From NCBI RefSeq assembly GCF_036711975.1, contig NC_091970.1, forward strand, positions 8,191,501 through 8,255,500: a stretch of 64,000 nt of DNA, given 5' to 3'. Under the pieces are notes generated by a model. The model was not told where the DNA came from, did not search any database, and worked only from the letters and a program-made list of their open reading frames with translations. The translations under genes and the position numbers were made by a program. Positions 36,101 through 47,755 of this stretch are shown here, piece after piece; positions within the stretch are counted from its first letter, which is position 1; every line of letters begins with the position of its first letter. Source of the stretch: Onthophagus taurus (lineage: Eukaryota > Arthropoda > Insecta > Coleoptera > Scarabaeidae).

Positions 36101-38516
36101 TTCAAACAAAATTAGTTTACATTTCGATTTTAAATAAATTATCTCAATAAAAAATTTTGATATCTATATTAATTAAGGCTATGTATAGGTATACGAAGAT
36201 TATCTTTTGAGGTTATCTCCTCAATTATAATCTAAATCAAAAAATTTCTCAAATAATTGTTGTTCAGATTTCGATTTTAAATAAATAATCTTAATAAATA
36301 TTTTCGATATCTCCATTAGTTAAGGCTGTGTATAGGTATAGCCAATGATATGGAGAAATTTTTTTTTGAGGTTATCTCATTAATTATTGATCGAATCAAA
36401 ATTTTTTATTAATAATATTTGTTTAGAATTAAATCACTAATAACTTTTTCTAATACAATTTTTTGAAATTTCAACATTTTAATTTCCCACTGAATAGTAC
36501 GGTGAATGTACATTCTAGAAAATAGAAAAAAGCATATTGGTGGTTTCATATAATAATTATTTTAATTATCATTAAAAATCTATCATTTAATAAAAAAAAT
36601 TTAAACCTCCACCAGATGGCTCTACACATTGATATCAAAATCATGATTTTTGAGGTTATCTTAATAATTATTGTTTGTATCAAAAAGTTTTTCAAACAAA
36701 ATTAGTTTATATTTCGATTTTAAATAAATTATGTTAATAAAAGATTTTGATATCTAGATTAATTAAGGCTATGTATAGGTATACGAAGATTATTTTTTGA
36801 GGTTATCTCCTCAATTATTATCTAAATCAAAAAATTTCTCAAATAATTGTTGTTCAGATTTCGATTTTAAATAAATAATCTTAATAGATATTTTTGATAT
36901 CTCTATTAGTTAAGGCTGTGTATAGGTATAGCCAATGATATGAAGAAATTATTTTTTTGAGGTTATCTCATTAATTATTGATCAAATCAAAATTTTTTAT
37001 TAATAATACTTGTTTAGAATTAAATCAGTAATAATTTTTTTTAATACAATTTTTTGATATTTCAACATTTTAATTTCCCACTGAATAGTACGGTGAATGT
37101 ACATTCTAGAAAATAGAAAAAAAAGTTTTTAGTTCTAGGTTTAGTGTTATTTCTAGTTTTAATTTAATAAACACCGATCGTGAAAGCCTCTTAATAATAA
37201 CAAAAATAACTTTTTGATATTATCTTAAACGTCACTCATTTGACAGTTAGGAGAGCAGAATAAAATTGCTTTAAATAAATTAAATTTACGTGTAATTTGA
37301 TGAATTAGAGATTAACGAAGCTGTTGAGCCCAATCCTTGATCGCTCGAATGACTCGTCGCGGAACTCGCTCGACTTGCTTCGGTTATTTTGATAATCGGT
37401 ACATCTTTTTGTTTTAAATCTAAAATTTCTTTCATCGATTCGATGTTTCGGTCTAAAATTGATTAATTCATTTATGTATAACTAATTTATGTTATATTTA
37501 CGTGATTTTCTATCCTCTTCTTCTAAAACCTCGAGGATTTGAACAATATCATCGTAAGTATTAGAATCGGAAACGTCTTCTTTATCATGTTCGGGAATTT
37601 CTTTTAACATCTCATCTTCCACTCTTGTAACGAAATCTAAATCTTCCACTTTATCTAGTATCTCAAAATAGTTGGTTTTGTTTGTTTCTGTTTTAGTTTT
37701 GTCGTTTAACCAGTTATCCACTTTCATTTGGCTGTTTAATTTTGAATCTTTATTAGATTTTGGTAAACTTTTCTCTAAAACTTTTTGAGCTTTATTAATA
37801 CATTTATCGATTTCTACTTGCTTTATTTTTAAGTTCTTTAAAAATCCGTCGGTTTTTTTCTCATTTTTTGCGGCGTTTTTTTCCTCGATTTTAAAATAAC
37901 TTGATTTCTCCAAGTAATTCTCAAATTCCTTTTCACTCATTATATCTTTAGATGTTTTGTAAGCTTCGTTAAATTCTTTATCGAACTGCAACGATTTTAA
38001 ACGAATTATTTCAATTTCATCGTCAAGTTTTTGGTTTTGCTCCGATTTTTTTGGAAGGGGTGGTTTCGTTGTTAATCCTGGCTTTAATGGGCAATTATAA
38101 GATTCAAAATCTTGATTTTTTTCGAATTTAGCTTCGGAAGCGCATAATTGAGCTGATGGATCTTCATTACATAAACTTTCCATTGATTTGTGTTGAATAC
38201 ACCCAGCTGAGAAGGGCCTCTTTATTTTTAAATCGAAATCTTCTTGCTGAAACGTCACATTTACTTCATATTAGTTATATCTTAGTAAATATTTACTTTA
38301 GAATATAAATTAAGAGCTGGAATTGCCGAGGAAGGTCTGCTTAATAAAGCACATCTCGATGTGGGCTTATTTATCGTTCGAACTTCGAGTTTCACCTAAA
38401 AAAGAATACGTTTTAGTAAATCTTCTTTAAAACCCTCATCGATCAGAATTTACCTTGTCACCGAACAGTTTTAAGTCCAAGTTATCTCCAGGATTTGCTC
38501 GATTTGTCCCTGACAT
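33166..38516 (-). CDS. Cep131: Cep131 / dilatory-type centriolar protein (six exons, 906 aa)
   Basis: Minus-strand exons 38454-38516, 38297-38395, 37502-38246, 37290-37452, 33353-34870 and 33166-33298 join in frame (phases 0, 0, 1, 2, 2). The first ~360 residues are polar and low in structure, with motifs such as RPFSAG and a Ser-rich tail. Exon 5 is almost entirely coiled coil. Its stretches RHQKFIDQLIADKK, RRERWIEGKTQKIKELTVK, EPELQ, RDREIEEVIERLEAE and NRIRRMREKFENEIKELE, and the C-terminal LENMLEQQR, match what I know of vertebrate CEP131/AZI1 and fly Dila. The family acts at centriolar satellites, basal bodies and the transition zone in cilium and sperm-flagellum assembly. It is divergent with the channel gene at 38722. 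Exon 5 and introns 4-5 sit within a satellite region. Confidence 0.85.
34930..37110. repeat. ~590-bp satellite array inside Cep131 intron 4
   Basis: Four units by GTACGGTGAATGTACATTC at 35319, 35908, 36498 and 37088. It is the same family and orientation as the array at 29.8-33.0 kb. The right end, at about 37115-37160, abuts a TTCTAGGTTTAGTGTTA family fragment. Confidence 0.9.
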
Positions 38517-38721
38517 ATCAACAGCATCAAATCAACACGTTTTATCCGTCAAAATAGACGTTCGAAACGACACTGCGTTAATCTTTCGGTGTTTTTATCC
38601 TTTCGAGGGGAAATAATCGATGCAGAACGTAAATAAAACTCCCCATAGCAACTGTTACTCCAAACACATCTGTTAATACCCTAAAAACAAGAATTAAAAA
38701 GGGATTATTTATAATATAAAA
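38517..38721. promoter_or_regulatory. Divergent promoter region of Cep131 and the HCN-like channel
   Basis: Only about 205 bp separate the two start codons. On the minus strand 38639-38652 reads GTTGCTATGGGGAG, matching the RFX X-box consensus (RYYNYY, 1-3 nt, RRNRAC) at 11 of 12 defined positions. X-boxes are known upstream of ciliary genes including fly dila. The site lies about 125 bp upstream of the Cep131 ATG. No clear TATA box is seen. Confidence 0.4.
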
Positions 38722-41700
38722 ATGAGAACGACGGTGCAATATAATTTTATGCACGAGATTAAACATGTTTGTCAATTGCCGAAGGAAGAGCCGCTTTTGA
38801 TTATGTATATAAGTACTGGGTGGTGCGTGGCTTTTCGGAGATATATAAGGAAGAAAACGTTGGTTAACCCAAAAAATGGGACCGCTAAGAATTTGTACAA
38901 TTCGGTTTCGGCGTTTAAAACGGCGATGGAGTTGCATATGAAGAGGGATTATTATATGATACATCCCTACAGTGAATTCAAGTATGTTAAAGTATTTTTA
39001 TAAAATTTTTGGTGTGAAGTTGGGTACGTCAATTATGAAACGTCAAAATTTGACATAAATTTAATTAATCTTGGAATTTTTGATTCCCACTTTTATTACT
39101 TTTACAATTAATTGATGCTTTGATTATATATAATACGGATTGAGCTAACTGTACATAAATACTAACAAAAATGTGAAAATGTAACAAAAATAGACGTAAA
39201 ACCGTACTAAACAGACACGCGCATGCGCATAAAAGTGCAATCGCAATAAAAACATAACCTCTCCCATTTGACGTTTATACATACCTTGGATTACATACAT
39301 ATAATTGGTTTATGTGACAGCTTTATGTTTAAAAATGTATTGTTTCGCGATAACACAGTTTTACATCACCTGTAAGTATTATAAATTATTTACCGCCAAA
39401 ATTAACGCTTCCATATCCATCTCTTCTCTCTTGTTGGCTCAATCTCAATCCATATTATAACCTTATTATAATATATATAATCAAAGAATTGATGTTATTC
39501 TTAACGTTAACTAAGCTCAGTTGATTTCAATCTACGGGATAAAAGCATAAAAAATAGCTTCGTAGAAAAGTAACCCTCTAAAAAAATTTCGTACTAAAAA
39601 TAGAACGCATGTGGCGCCATCTGTTGGGGATATTTTAAAATTATTTAGCAAAGAATCGAACCACTAATACAGGTTAAATTGGGTATATTATTGTTTATAA
39701 AGTATATCATATTCTCTATAAACAAAGGGTATATATACATATACGACTGGTTGAGAATTCGTCAGATGTAATTACACCTGTCAAATAATGCCGCCACATT
39801 TGAAAACTTGTGCATGTTTATTTTGACATATTTGTCAACTTCATAAAAAATCCTTTAAAATGAGTCCAAACTCGAATATTTAACTTTAATATTAATGGAA
39901 ATACAATCACTTTCGGTTTGAAACGTCAACGTCAATTTGCCATATTCGTCATCTTCTTTAAAAAACCTTTAAATGACATTTCAAACCGGAAGTTGCTTAT
40001 ATCTCGACTAATATTGGAATTAAACCTATCATGTTTGGACTCATTTTAAAGGATTTTTCACGACGATTATAAATATGTCAAAATTGACGTTGACATTCTT
40101 AACCGGAAGTTAACCATAACTTCATTAATACTGACGATAAATATGTCGTGTTTGTACTCATTTTAAAGGATTTTTAATGAAGATTACAAATATGTCAAAA
40201 TTGAGGTTGACATTTTAAACCTGAAGTTAGTTATCATATAATAGAAGTTTTATAACTGAAATTAATCTTTCTTTTTATTTTTAACGTGTTTTTGGGTCAT
40301 TCCATAAGGATTAAGAAAAATCGTCGATTTTTAAGCCACATGATGATTTTTGAAATTATCCCAAAAAATTTAAATTTTGACATATTTGTCAACTTCATAA
40401 AAAATCCTTTAAAACGAGTCCAAACTCGACTTATTTAACTTTAATATTAATGGAAATACAATCATTTCCGGTTTGAAACGTCAACGTCAATTTTGCCATA
40501 TTCGTCATCTTCGTTAAAAAACCTTTAAAATGAGTCCAAAGATGACGCACTTACCTCAAAAAACAAAAAAGTTAGAATTAAAAACATTAAACCCGAAGTT
40601 GGCAACAATGAAGATAGCAATTTAATTTTTAAATATTAATACCAACCTTAATTTTTTTTTTTTTTTATTATATTTTTGTTTTTGTGGCAAATATTAAGAC
40701 ATTTTATAAAAATTAAGAATATGTCAAAATGACATTGACATTTCAAACCGGAAGTTGCTTATATCTTGAATAATATTGGAATTAAACGTATCATGTTTGG
40801 ACTCATTTTAAAGGATTTTTCACGACGATTACAAATATGTCAAAATTGACGTTGACGTTCTTAACCGGAAGTTGACCATAACTTCATTAATATTGAAAAT
40901 AAATATGTCGTGTTTGTACTCATTTTAAAGGATTTTTAATGAAGATTACAAATATGTCAAAATTGAGGTTGACATTTTAAACTTGAAGTTAGTTATCATA
41001 TAATAGAAGTTTTATAACTGAAATTAATCTTTCTTTTTATTTTTAACGTGTTTTTGGGTCATTCCATAAGGATTAAAAAAAATCGTCGATTTTTAAGCCA
41101 CATGATGATTCTTGAATATTTCCCAAAAATTTTTAATTTTGACATATTTGTCAACTTCATAAAAAATCCTTTAAAACGAGTCCAAACTCGACTTATTTAA
41201 CTTTAATATTAATGGAAATACAATCACTTCCGGTTTGAAACGTCAACGTCAATTTTGCCATATTCGTCATCTTCGTTAAAAAACCTTTAAAATGAATCCA
41301 AAGATGACGCACTTATCTCAAAAAACAAAAAAGTTAGAATTAAAAACATTAAACCCGAAGTTGGCAACAATGAAGATAGCAATTTAATTTTTAAATATTA
41401 ATACCAACCTTAATTTTTTTTTTTTTTATTATATTTTTGTTTTTGTGGCAAATATTAAGACATTTTATAAAAATTAAGAATATATCAAAATGACATTGAC
41501 ATTTCAAACCGGAAGTTGCTTATATCTTGAGTAATATTGGAATTAAACGTATCATGTTTGGACTCATTTTAAAGGATTTTTCACGACGATTACAAATATG
41601 TCAAAATTGACGTTGACGTTCTTAACCGGAAGTTGACCATAACTTCATTAATATTGAAAATAAATATGTCGTGTTTGTACTCATTTTAAAGGATTTTTAA

Positions 41701-44700
41701 TGAAGATTAGAAATATGTCAAAATTGAGGTTGACATTTTAAACTTGAAGTTAGTTATCATATAATAGAAGTTTTATAACTGAAATTAATCTTTCTTTTTA
41801 TTTTTAACGTGTTTTTGGGTCATTCCATAAGGATTAAAAAAAATCGTCGATTTTTAAGCCAAATGATGATTCTTGAATATTTCCCAAAAATTTTTAATTT
41901 TGACATATTTGTCAACTTCATAAAAAATCCTTTAAAACGAGTCCAAACTCGACTTATTTAACTTTAATATTAATGGAAATACAATCACTTCCGGTTTGAA
42001 ACGTCAACGTCAATTTTGCCATATTCGTCATCTTCGTTAAAAAACCTCTAAAATGAGTCCAAAGTTGACGCACTTATCTCAAAAAACAAAAAAGTTAGAA
42101 TAAAAAACATTAAACCTGAAGTTGGCAACAATGAAGATAGCAATTTAATTTTTAAATATTAATACCAACCTTAATTTTTTATTTTTTTTTTATTATATTT
42201 TTGTTTTTGTGGCAAATATTAAGACATTTTATAAAAATTAAGAATATGTCAAAATGACATTGACATTTCAAACCGGAAGTTGCTTATATCTCGAGTAATA
42301 TTGGAATTAAACGTATCATGTTTGGACTCATTTCAAAGGATTTTTCACGACGATTACAAATATGTCAAAATTGACGTTGCCTAACCGGAAGTTGACCATA
42401 ATTTCATTAATATTGAAGATAAATATGTCGTGTTTGTACTCATTTTAAAGGATTTTTAATGAAGATTACAAATATGTCAAGATTGAGGTTGACATTTTAA
42501 ACTTGAAGTTAGTTATCACATATAATAGAAGTTTTATAACTGAAATTAATCTTTCTTTTTATTTTTAACGTGTTTTTTGGGTCATCCCATAAGGATTAAG
42601 AAAAATCGTCGATTTTTAAGCCGCATGATAATTCTTGAATTTTTCCCAAAAATTTTTAATTTTGACATATTTGTCAACTTCATAAAAAATCCTTTAAAAC
42701 GAGTCCAAACTCGACTTATTTAACTTTAATATTAATGGAAATACAATCACTTCCGGTTTGAAACGTCAACGTCAATTTTGCCATATTCGTCATCTTCGTT
42801 AAAAAACCTTTAAAATGAGTCCAAACATGATGAAGTTATCTCAAAAAACAAAAAAGTTAGAATAAAAAACATTAAACCCGAAGTTGGCAACAATGATGAT
42901 AGCAATTTAATTTTTAAATATTAATACCAACCTTAATTTTTTATTTTTTTTTTTATTATATTTTTGTTTTTGTGGCAAATATTAAGACATTTTATAAAAA
43001 TTAAGAATATGTCAAAATGACATTGACATTTCAAACCGGAAGTTGCTTATATCTCGAGTAATATTGGAATTAAACCTATCATGTTTGGACTCATTTCAAA
43101 GGATTTTTCACGACGATTACAAATATGTCAAAATTGACGTTGCCTAACCGGAAGTTGACCATAACTTCATTAATATTGAAGATAAATATGTCGTGTTTGT
43201 ACTCATTTTAAAGGATTTTTAATGAAGATTACAAATATGTCAAAATTGAAATTGATATTTTATAACTGAAGTTAATCTCTGATTATTTTCTTTCTAGAAT
43301 GGCTTGGGAAACATTTATGATCATCGTAGTGTTACTTTCATTGCTTTATTATCCATTTTTGGTCTACTTCGATGAGGACTTATTTACAATAACAACAATA
43401 ATTCACGGTTTCTTCATCACCTTTTTTACCATCGACATTGGAATTAACTTCAATACGGGTTACTTTTGCGCGGCGAATAACAAAGTGGTTCTTAATCGCA
43501 AAGAAGTAGCAAAGTGCGTAATTCAACGATTTTTGATACTTTTGGTGTTATTATTTCTTTTTTAGGAACTATTTAAAATCTTGGTTTCTTTTCGATGTGA
43601 TTTGTTTAGTTAATCTTCATGGATTAATAATCGTCACGATGACGGTGATACTAAATTATTTGAAAATATTAAGAATCAGCATGATAGTCAGATATCTTCA
43701 AGGATTTACAGAATGCACCCAAATCACTTTTTACCGCTTCCATTTTTTAAAATTAATCGTTATTACTTTAATAATAATTTGGTGGGCGACTAGTTTGTTA
43801 TATTTTCTCGTTACTGTGTACGATGAGAAATGGATGAGAGATACCACAAAACCCGGAAAAGTGATTACGTGTTTTTACCGAGTTTCTTATTTAGTTTTTA
43901 TGGTTGGATTCGGTAACGAATACTCGCAAAGCAACGGCGTTATTATTTTCGAGATAATTTGTTGGATCGCCGGGAGTATATTAAAAATATTCTCTTTCGC
44001 CGAAGTTTTACAACTCGTTACTAAATACAGCTCGAGTAGGAATTTGTATCAAAACAGAATTCAACGATTGAAGCGAATGATGAGAACGAAACGTCTCCCT
44101 CAAGCTATTAGATTGCGCATTCTTCAATACTTTGATTTCCGATATCAAAAAAATTATTTCCAAGAAGACGAGATTTTGGACTGTTTATCGTTTCAACTTA
44201 AAGACGAAGTTTTAGGACACGGCTGTAGGCAATTAATCGATAAAACGGGAATTTTTAATCATTTACCGTCTTATGTGACCGAAAATTTTGTTTTAAAAAT
44301 GCGGCAGATTATTTATTTAAAAGATGATGTTATTGTTCGTGCTGGAGATGATGGGGGGAGTATGTTTTTTGTGCACGACGGCGCGGTTGCTATTTATACG
44401 AAAGATAACGAAGAGGTTGGATTTTTTAGTTTGATTATTTTATTCATAATCATGTTTTGTTTTAAGATTTGTCATGTCGGGGATGGGGAATGTTTTGGGG
44501 AAAGAGCGATGATACTGAAGAATAGTAAAAGACTCGCTACGGTTATTGCTGTTGATGCTTGCGAAATTTATATTTTGGAGAATAAAGATTTCGAAAATTC
44601 GCTTTCTTCGTCGCCTGGTTTGCTCGATGATTGTAGAAAGAAGGTCGAAGAGAAATTTAATAAATTCGCCCACATATATAGTAACAAAATATACACTTTG

Positions 44701-44703
44701 TAG
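38722..44703 (+). CDS. HCN/CNG-like cyclic-nucleotide-gated cation channel (four exons, 520 aa)
   Basis: Exons 38722-38981, 43298-43513, 43566-44415 and 44467-44703 join in frame (phases 2, 2, 0). Order of parts: N-terminal HCN-type lead with LPKEEP and MIHPYSEFKMAWE entering S1; S2-S3 in exons 2-3 (KNYLKSWFLFDVI); a weak S4 (LKILRISMIVRYLQ) with few positive residues; S5; pore SYLVFMVGFGNEY, where the filter reads GFG; S6; a C-linker (RMMRTKRLPQAIRLRILQYF); and a cyclic-nucleotide-binding domain with FGERA and a downstream Arg (KRLATV) that normally contacts the phosphate. It should form a tetrameric plasma-membrane cation channel. The last intron (51 bp) is a multiple of three without a stop, so its retention would add 17 residues inside the binding domain. 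Intron 1 is filled by repeats. Confidence 0.85.
39219..39228. promoter_or_regulatory. NRF1-like palindrome GCGCATGCGC in the channel's intron 1
   Basis: A perfect 10-bp palindrome matching the NRF1/erect-wing core, isolated in AT-rich sequence about 500 bp downstream of the channel start codon. A promoter role is only a possibility. Confidence 0.25.
39682..39734. mobile_element. P-element-type excision footprint
   Basis: A 7-bp direct repeat GGTATAT (39682-39688 and 39728-39734) encloses 39 bp. The first 17 nt (TATTGTTTATAAAGTAT) match the left end of the P-like element at 51191 at 15 of 17 positions. The last 17 nt (ATTCTCTATAAACAAAG) match its right end exactly. Five filler bases (ATCAT) lie between. 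P-type transposases cut 17 nt inside the ends and leave this kind of scar. The element itself is gone. Confidence 0.75.
39830..43270 (+). repeat. ACCGGAAGT repeat array inside channel intron 1, plus orientation
   Basis: AAAACGAGTCCAAACTCGAC occurs at 40411, 41173, 41934 and 42696, a period of 761-762 bp. A truncated first unit starts near 39830, missing about 208 bp at 39967. The last unit ends about 30 bp before the exon 2 acceptor. Confidence 0.9.
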
Positions 44704-44824
44704 TTATTGTGTTAAGTTTTAAAAAATTTGTCCTGAAAAGTTATATTATTTTAACAATTATCGTTTACAGTTTCCTGTAAAATATGTTGGTTAAATAGAA
44801 ATCTGTACAAATGCTAATTTATAT

Positions 44825-44894
44825 CGTTGACTGAGAAATTTAACTTAAATTTAAATTAATTTAACTTAAATTTAGTTAAATTTCTCAGTCAACG
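44825..44894. repeat. Inverted repeat just downstream of the channel gene
   Basis: CGTTGACTGAGAAATTTAAC (44825) returns in reverse complement at 44869-44894, about 24-bp arms with one unpaired base. It lies 120 bp past the stop codon and could fold in the 3' transcript. Confidence 0.7.
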
Positions 44895-46290
44895 TTTATA
44901 TTAATAAATAATGTGATTTTTTTTTCTTTCACATTTAATTTTGTATAATTTTCTTCATACTTACCTTTTAACTATTTAAAACCAGTTTGTTTGTCCTCCT
45001 TTTTGTAGACTGATTCCTATTTTTTTCCCTTGTTGTTATTTCGTGCTTCCTCTAATCTTGAGATTTTCTTGGGGCGTCATTCTTAGAATTTGACTCTCTT
45101 CTTCCTCCGATTATGTGCCACCAAGCAAGGTTTAAAAGTGTTTTCCAGGTCATTTTGATCATTTGTGTGTTATTTCTTACAAAAAGATTTATATCCCTCC
45201 CTTGGTTTGAATATATTGTGATAATTTTAACATTCTCTTAGTTCACCGAGAGAACATAACCTAGAAATTGTGACAGAGAGATTTTTGTTGGTGAAAATCT
45301 TATCTTAAACCGTTTTGTTTGCTTCCAAAAGTATCAATTATTATAGTTCAGCTCCTAAAGCACATTTTTCATCCATCTTTTGAGGTTTTAACGTTATTTT
45401 GAGGAAGAAATCCTTGATTTAAATTTGAATTTTTCTAACTTTACTCATTGTTGAAATTTGGCGTGTACTCCAATGTATGTCTGAAAACAAGAAAAGACAA
45501 CGTTGAATACGAAGTTTTATTACGTTTCATAAAGGAATAAGGGAGAAATCAACGAAAAAAGAATTTAATTTTGAAGGTTAGTTCCGAGAAAAATCAAGAG
45601 ATGACGCTAGTTTCGAAGCAAGAATTTTGAATTTTGAAAAGGGCGCGAAGCTAAGAGCCAATCAGAAACGAGGAAAAAACAGTTGGAGTGCCGGGGTATA
45701 TAAGGAGATCGCGAACAGGGAGTGGGAGAGTCGTCGTCTGACCAGCGTCGAATCCACGTCGTCAGATAGAAGAAATTTTGAATCTCAAGAGATAACCTCA
45801 AAAATTTAAGATAATTTTTTAAAGTCAAATCAACTTACGATATTAAAATAAAAAGAGAATCATCCTACAACCTATTTCGAGAACTACTGGTACTTCTTCG
45901 AGATCATCCAAGATCCTATTTCCGAACAACAAGCAGTTCAATTTCCCGTAAGAAGAATCCTGTAGACAATCCAGAAAATTAGTTAGTGCCCCGAACACAA
46001 GAGACAATCCATAATCCAGATACCACATTGAACTCCAATCCTTTCTTTTTCGCGGTGAGTCGGATGATAATTTTATTTTCTTATTTAACATAACCTACAA
46101 AAAGAAAAACCAAAGAATCAAACTCAAAGAACAACTCACAAGAGTTTCCTATAATTTTGATCAATACTTACTTGTGGGTAAAGATTTATTAGTTTTCTTG
46201 AATAACGTTCATTTATTTAATTCTATTTTTCTTCAACGAGTTTAATGACAACTTAAGACGTCGGCTATTTCTTATTTTCAAAGAACGGTT
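44895..46290. other. Intergenic region with a promoter-like patch
   Basis: No gene identified. On the plus strand 45655-45790 is less AT-rich, with a CCAAT box (AGCCAATCAG, about 45656), TATATAAG at about 45698, and a GTCGTCGTCTG start-like region 30 nt further on. It resembles a strong promoter or the regulatory part of an LTR, but no partner LTR or coding region was recognised. Confidence 0.3.
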
Positions 46291-46299
46291 CTAACGAGT

Positions 46300-46480
46300 T
46301 TTATCCATATATATACTATCTCCTATATTCACAGAGTATACAGAGGCCGGACTCCGGCTAATAAAAGTGGCACTCCTATCTATCCTTGTTTAACTAATCT
46401 AAACTTCGTATGGTATTTTCTCTCTCACATAAATTGAATCGATGTAGATGGCGGTAGTGTAATGGATCGATAAATACGAG
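46300..46480. repeat. One arm of an 8.5-kb-spaced inverted repeat (partner 55020-55160 and 55618-55650)
   Basis: CAGAGTATACAGAGGCCGGA and the following ~140 bp (ATAGATAGGAGTGCC in reverse, GAATCGATGTAGATGGCG) reappear in reverse complement at 55020-55160. The adjoining AGTATATATATGG part reappears at 55618-55650, separated there by about 450 bp absent from this copy. It is probably an unrecognised dispersed element. Confidence 0.6.
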
Positions 46481-46985
46481 CGGGAATTTGAATGCTCGTT
46501 TGAATATAAATCTCATTACTCTTTAAAATTTTTTTTAATAACAAGTTCCAAAATATCAAAAATTTTCATCTCAAAACTTGAACAAGTTTTAACATGAAAA
46601 CAGTGATTTTTTGAACTTGATATTAAAAAAAAAACTAATAAAATGTTATTAAATAAAAATACAAACTTCAGAAGAACAAATCTATGTATATTTATAGACA
46701 AATATTTACATTTAATCGTTTTCATGCTCATGGTGGCGTTTTTGTACAATGGTAAAGCATTTGCTTCAAGGCTAGAGGAAAACCCATGAAAAACTCTAGC
46801 ATACCATAAGTCAAATAAATTTCTAGACAAATTTAGGAATACAAATTGCAATTGCAAACAACAGATTTAAGACAGCCAGAATAAAAAAATTCTACAAAGC
46901 GACTAAAATTAAAAGTATTACAGCAAAAACGAGCAGTAGACAGAATTAATGATAAAATGTTATTTATATAACTGTATGGAATATA
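46481..46985. other. AT-rich sequence, no gene seen
   Basis: The longest frame here, on the minus strand, has no family resemblance and low complexity. Confidence 0.4.
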
Positions 46986-47245
46986 TAACTGTAATATTTC
47001 TTTTTATTTGTTTCTGTTCGTATCAATTAGAACAATATTTCAGCGAGCAGAATAAATTATAACATAGAATTGATATAAACTGTAATATTTCTTTTTATTT
47101 GTTTCTGTTCGTATCAATTAGAACAATATTTCAGCGAACAGAATAAATTATAACATAGAATTCATATAAACTGTAATATTTCTTTTTATTTGTATCTGTT
47201 CGTATCAATTATAACAATATTTCAGCGAACAGAATAAATTATGTA
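46986..47245. repeat. 91-bp tandem repeat, nearly three copies
   Basis: AACTGTAATATTTCTTTTTA begins at 46987, 47078 and 47169, exactly 91 bp apart. Pieces (AACAATATTTCAGC) continue to about 47300. An (ATT)n microsatellite follows at about 47640-47660. Confidence 0.85.
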
Positions 47246-47755
47246 TAACATAGCGACCAAGACGAGAATTAAAACAAAGCGAAAAGGAACAATATTTCAG
47301 CAAGTAGAATAAAGTAACAAAGCGACCAAGACAACAATTAAAACAAAGCAATTTTATTAAATATGATAAGTTATAAAAGACAACTGATAAAAAATAACAA
47401 ACTATTTATTTAAGTAAACAGCAATGTCTGAAAGCTGAAGCGTCCTGACCTGCATTCTGAAGGATATTTTCTTATCTGTACAAACAATTACAGTGGAAAA
47501 GTTGCTTGCATTTTGTTTAAATATGTTGTGTTTAAAATTTGACAACACATTTACTTAACTCAGCTTGTATTATGTTAGATTCATGTAACATGTATTAGTC
47601 TTAGTCATAATTTTAAGTTCTTAGTTCGTCATTTATCTTATTGTTATTATTATTATTATTAATCACGATTACATTACTTTAACTATGATCACAACTAAGA
47701 CTTAAACATGTTGCCTCAATTCGTGATTAAATAATTGGAAAGTAAATACTATTAC

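Noticed and set aside
33166-38516. Naming the coiled-coil gene CEP112 or a generic myosin-like protein
   Set aside because: The phrases RRERWIEGKTQKIKELTVK and RDREIEEVIERLEAE and the ending MLEQQR fit CEP131/AZI1 better, and the N-terminal domain known from CEP112 is not seen.
38578-38964. 128-codon minus-strand frame opposite the channel's first exon
   Set aside because: It overlaps a well-supported HCN-type exon with correct splice phase on the other strand, and the peptide has no family resemblance.
45655-46090. Complete LTR retrotransposon at the promoter-like patch
   Set aside because: No second LTR, primer-binding site, or gag/pol frame could be found.
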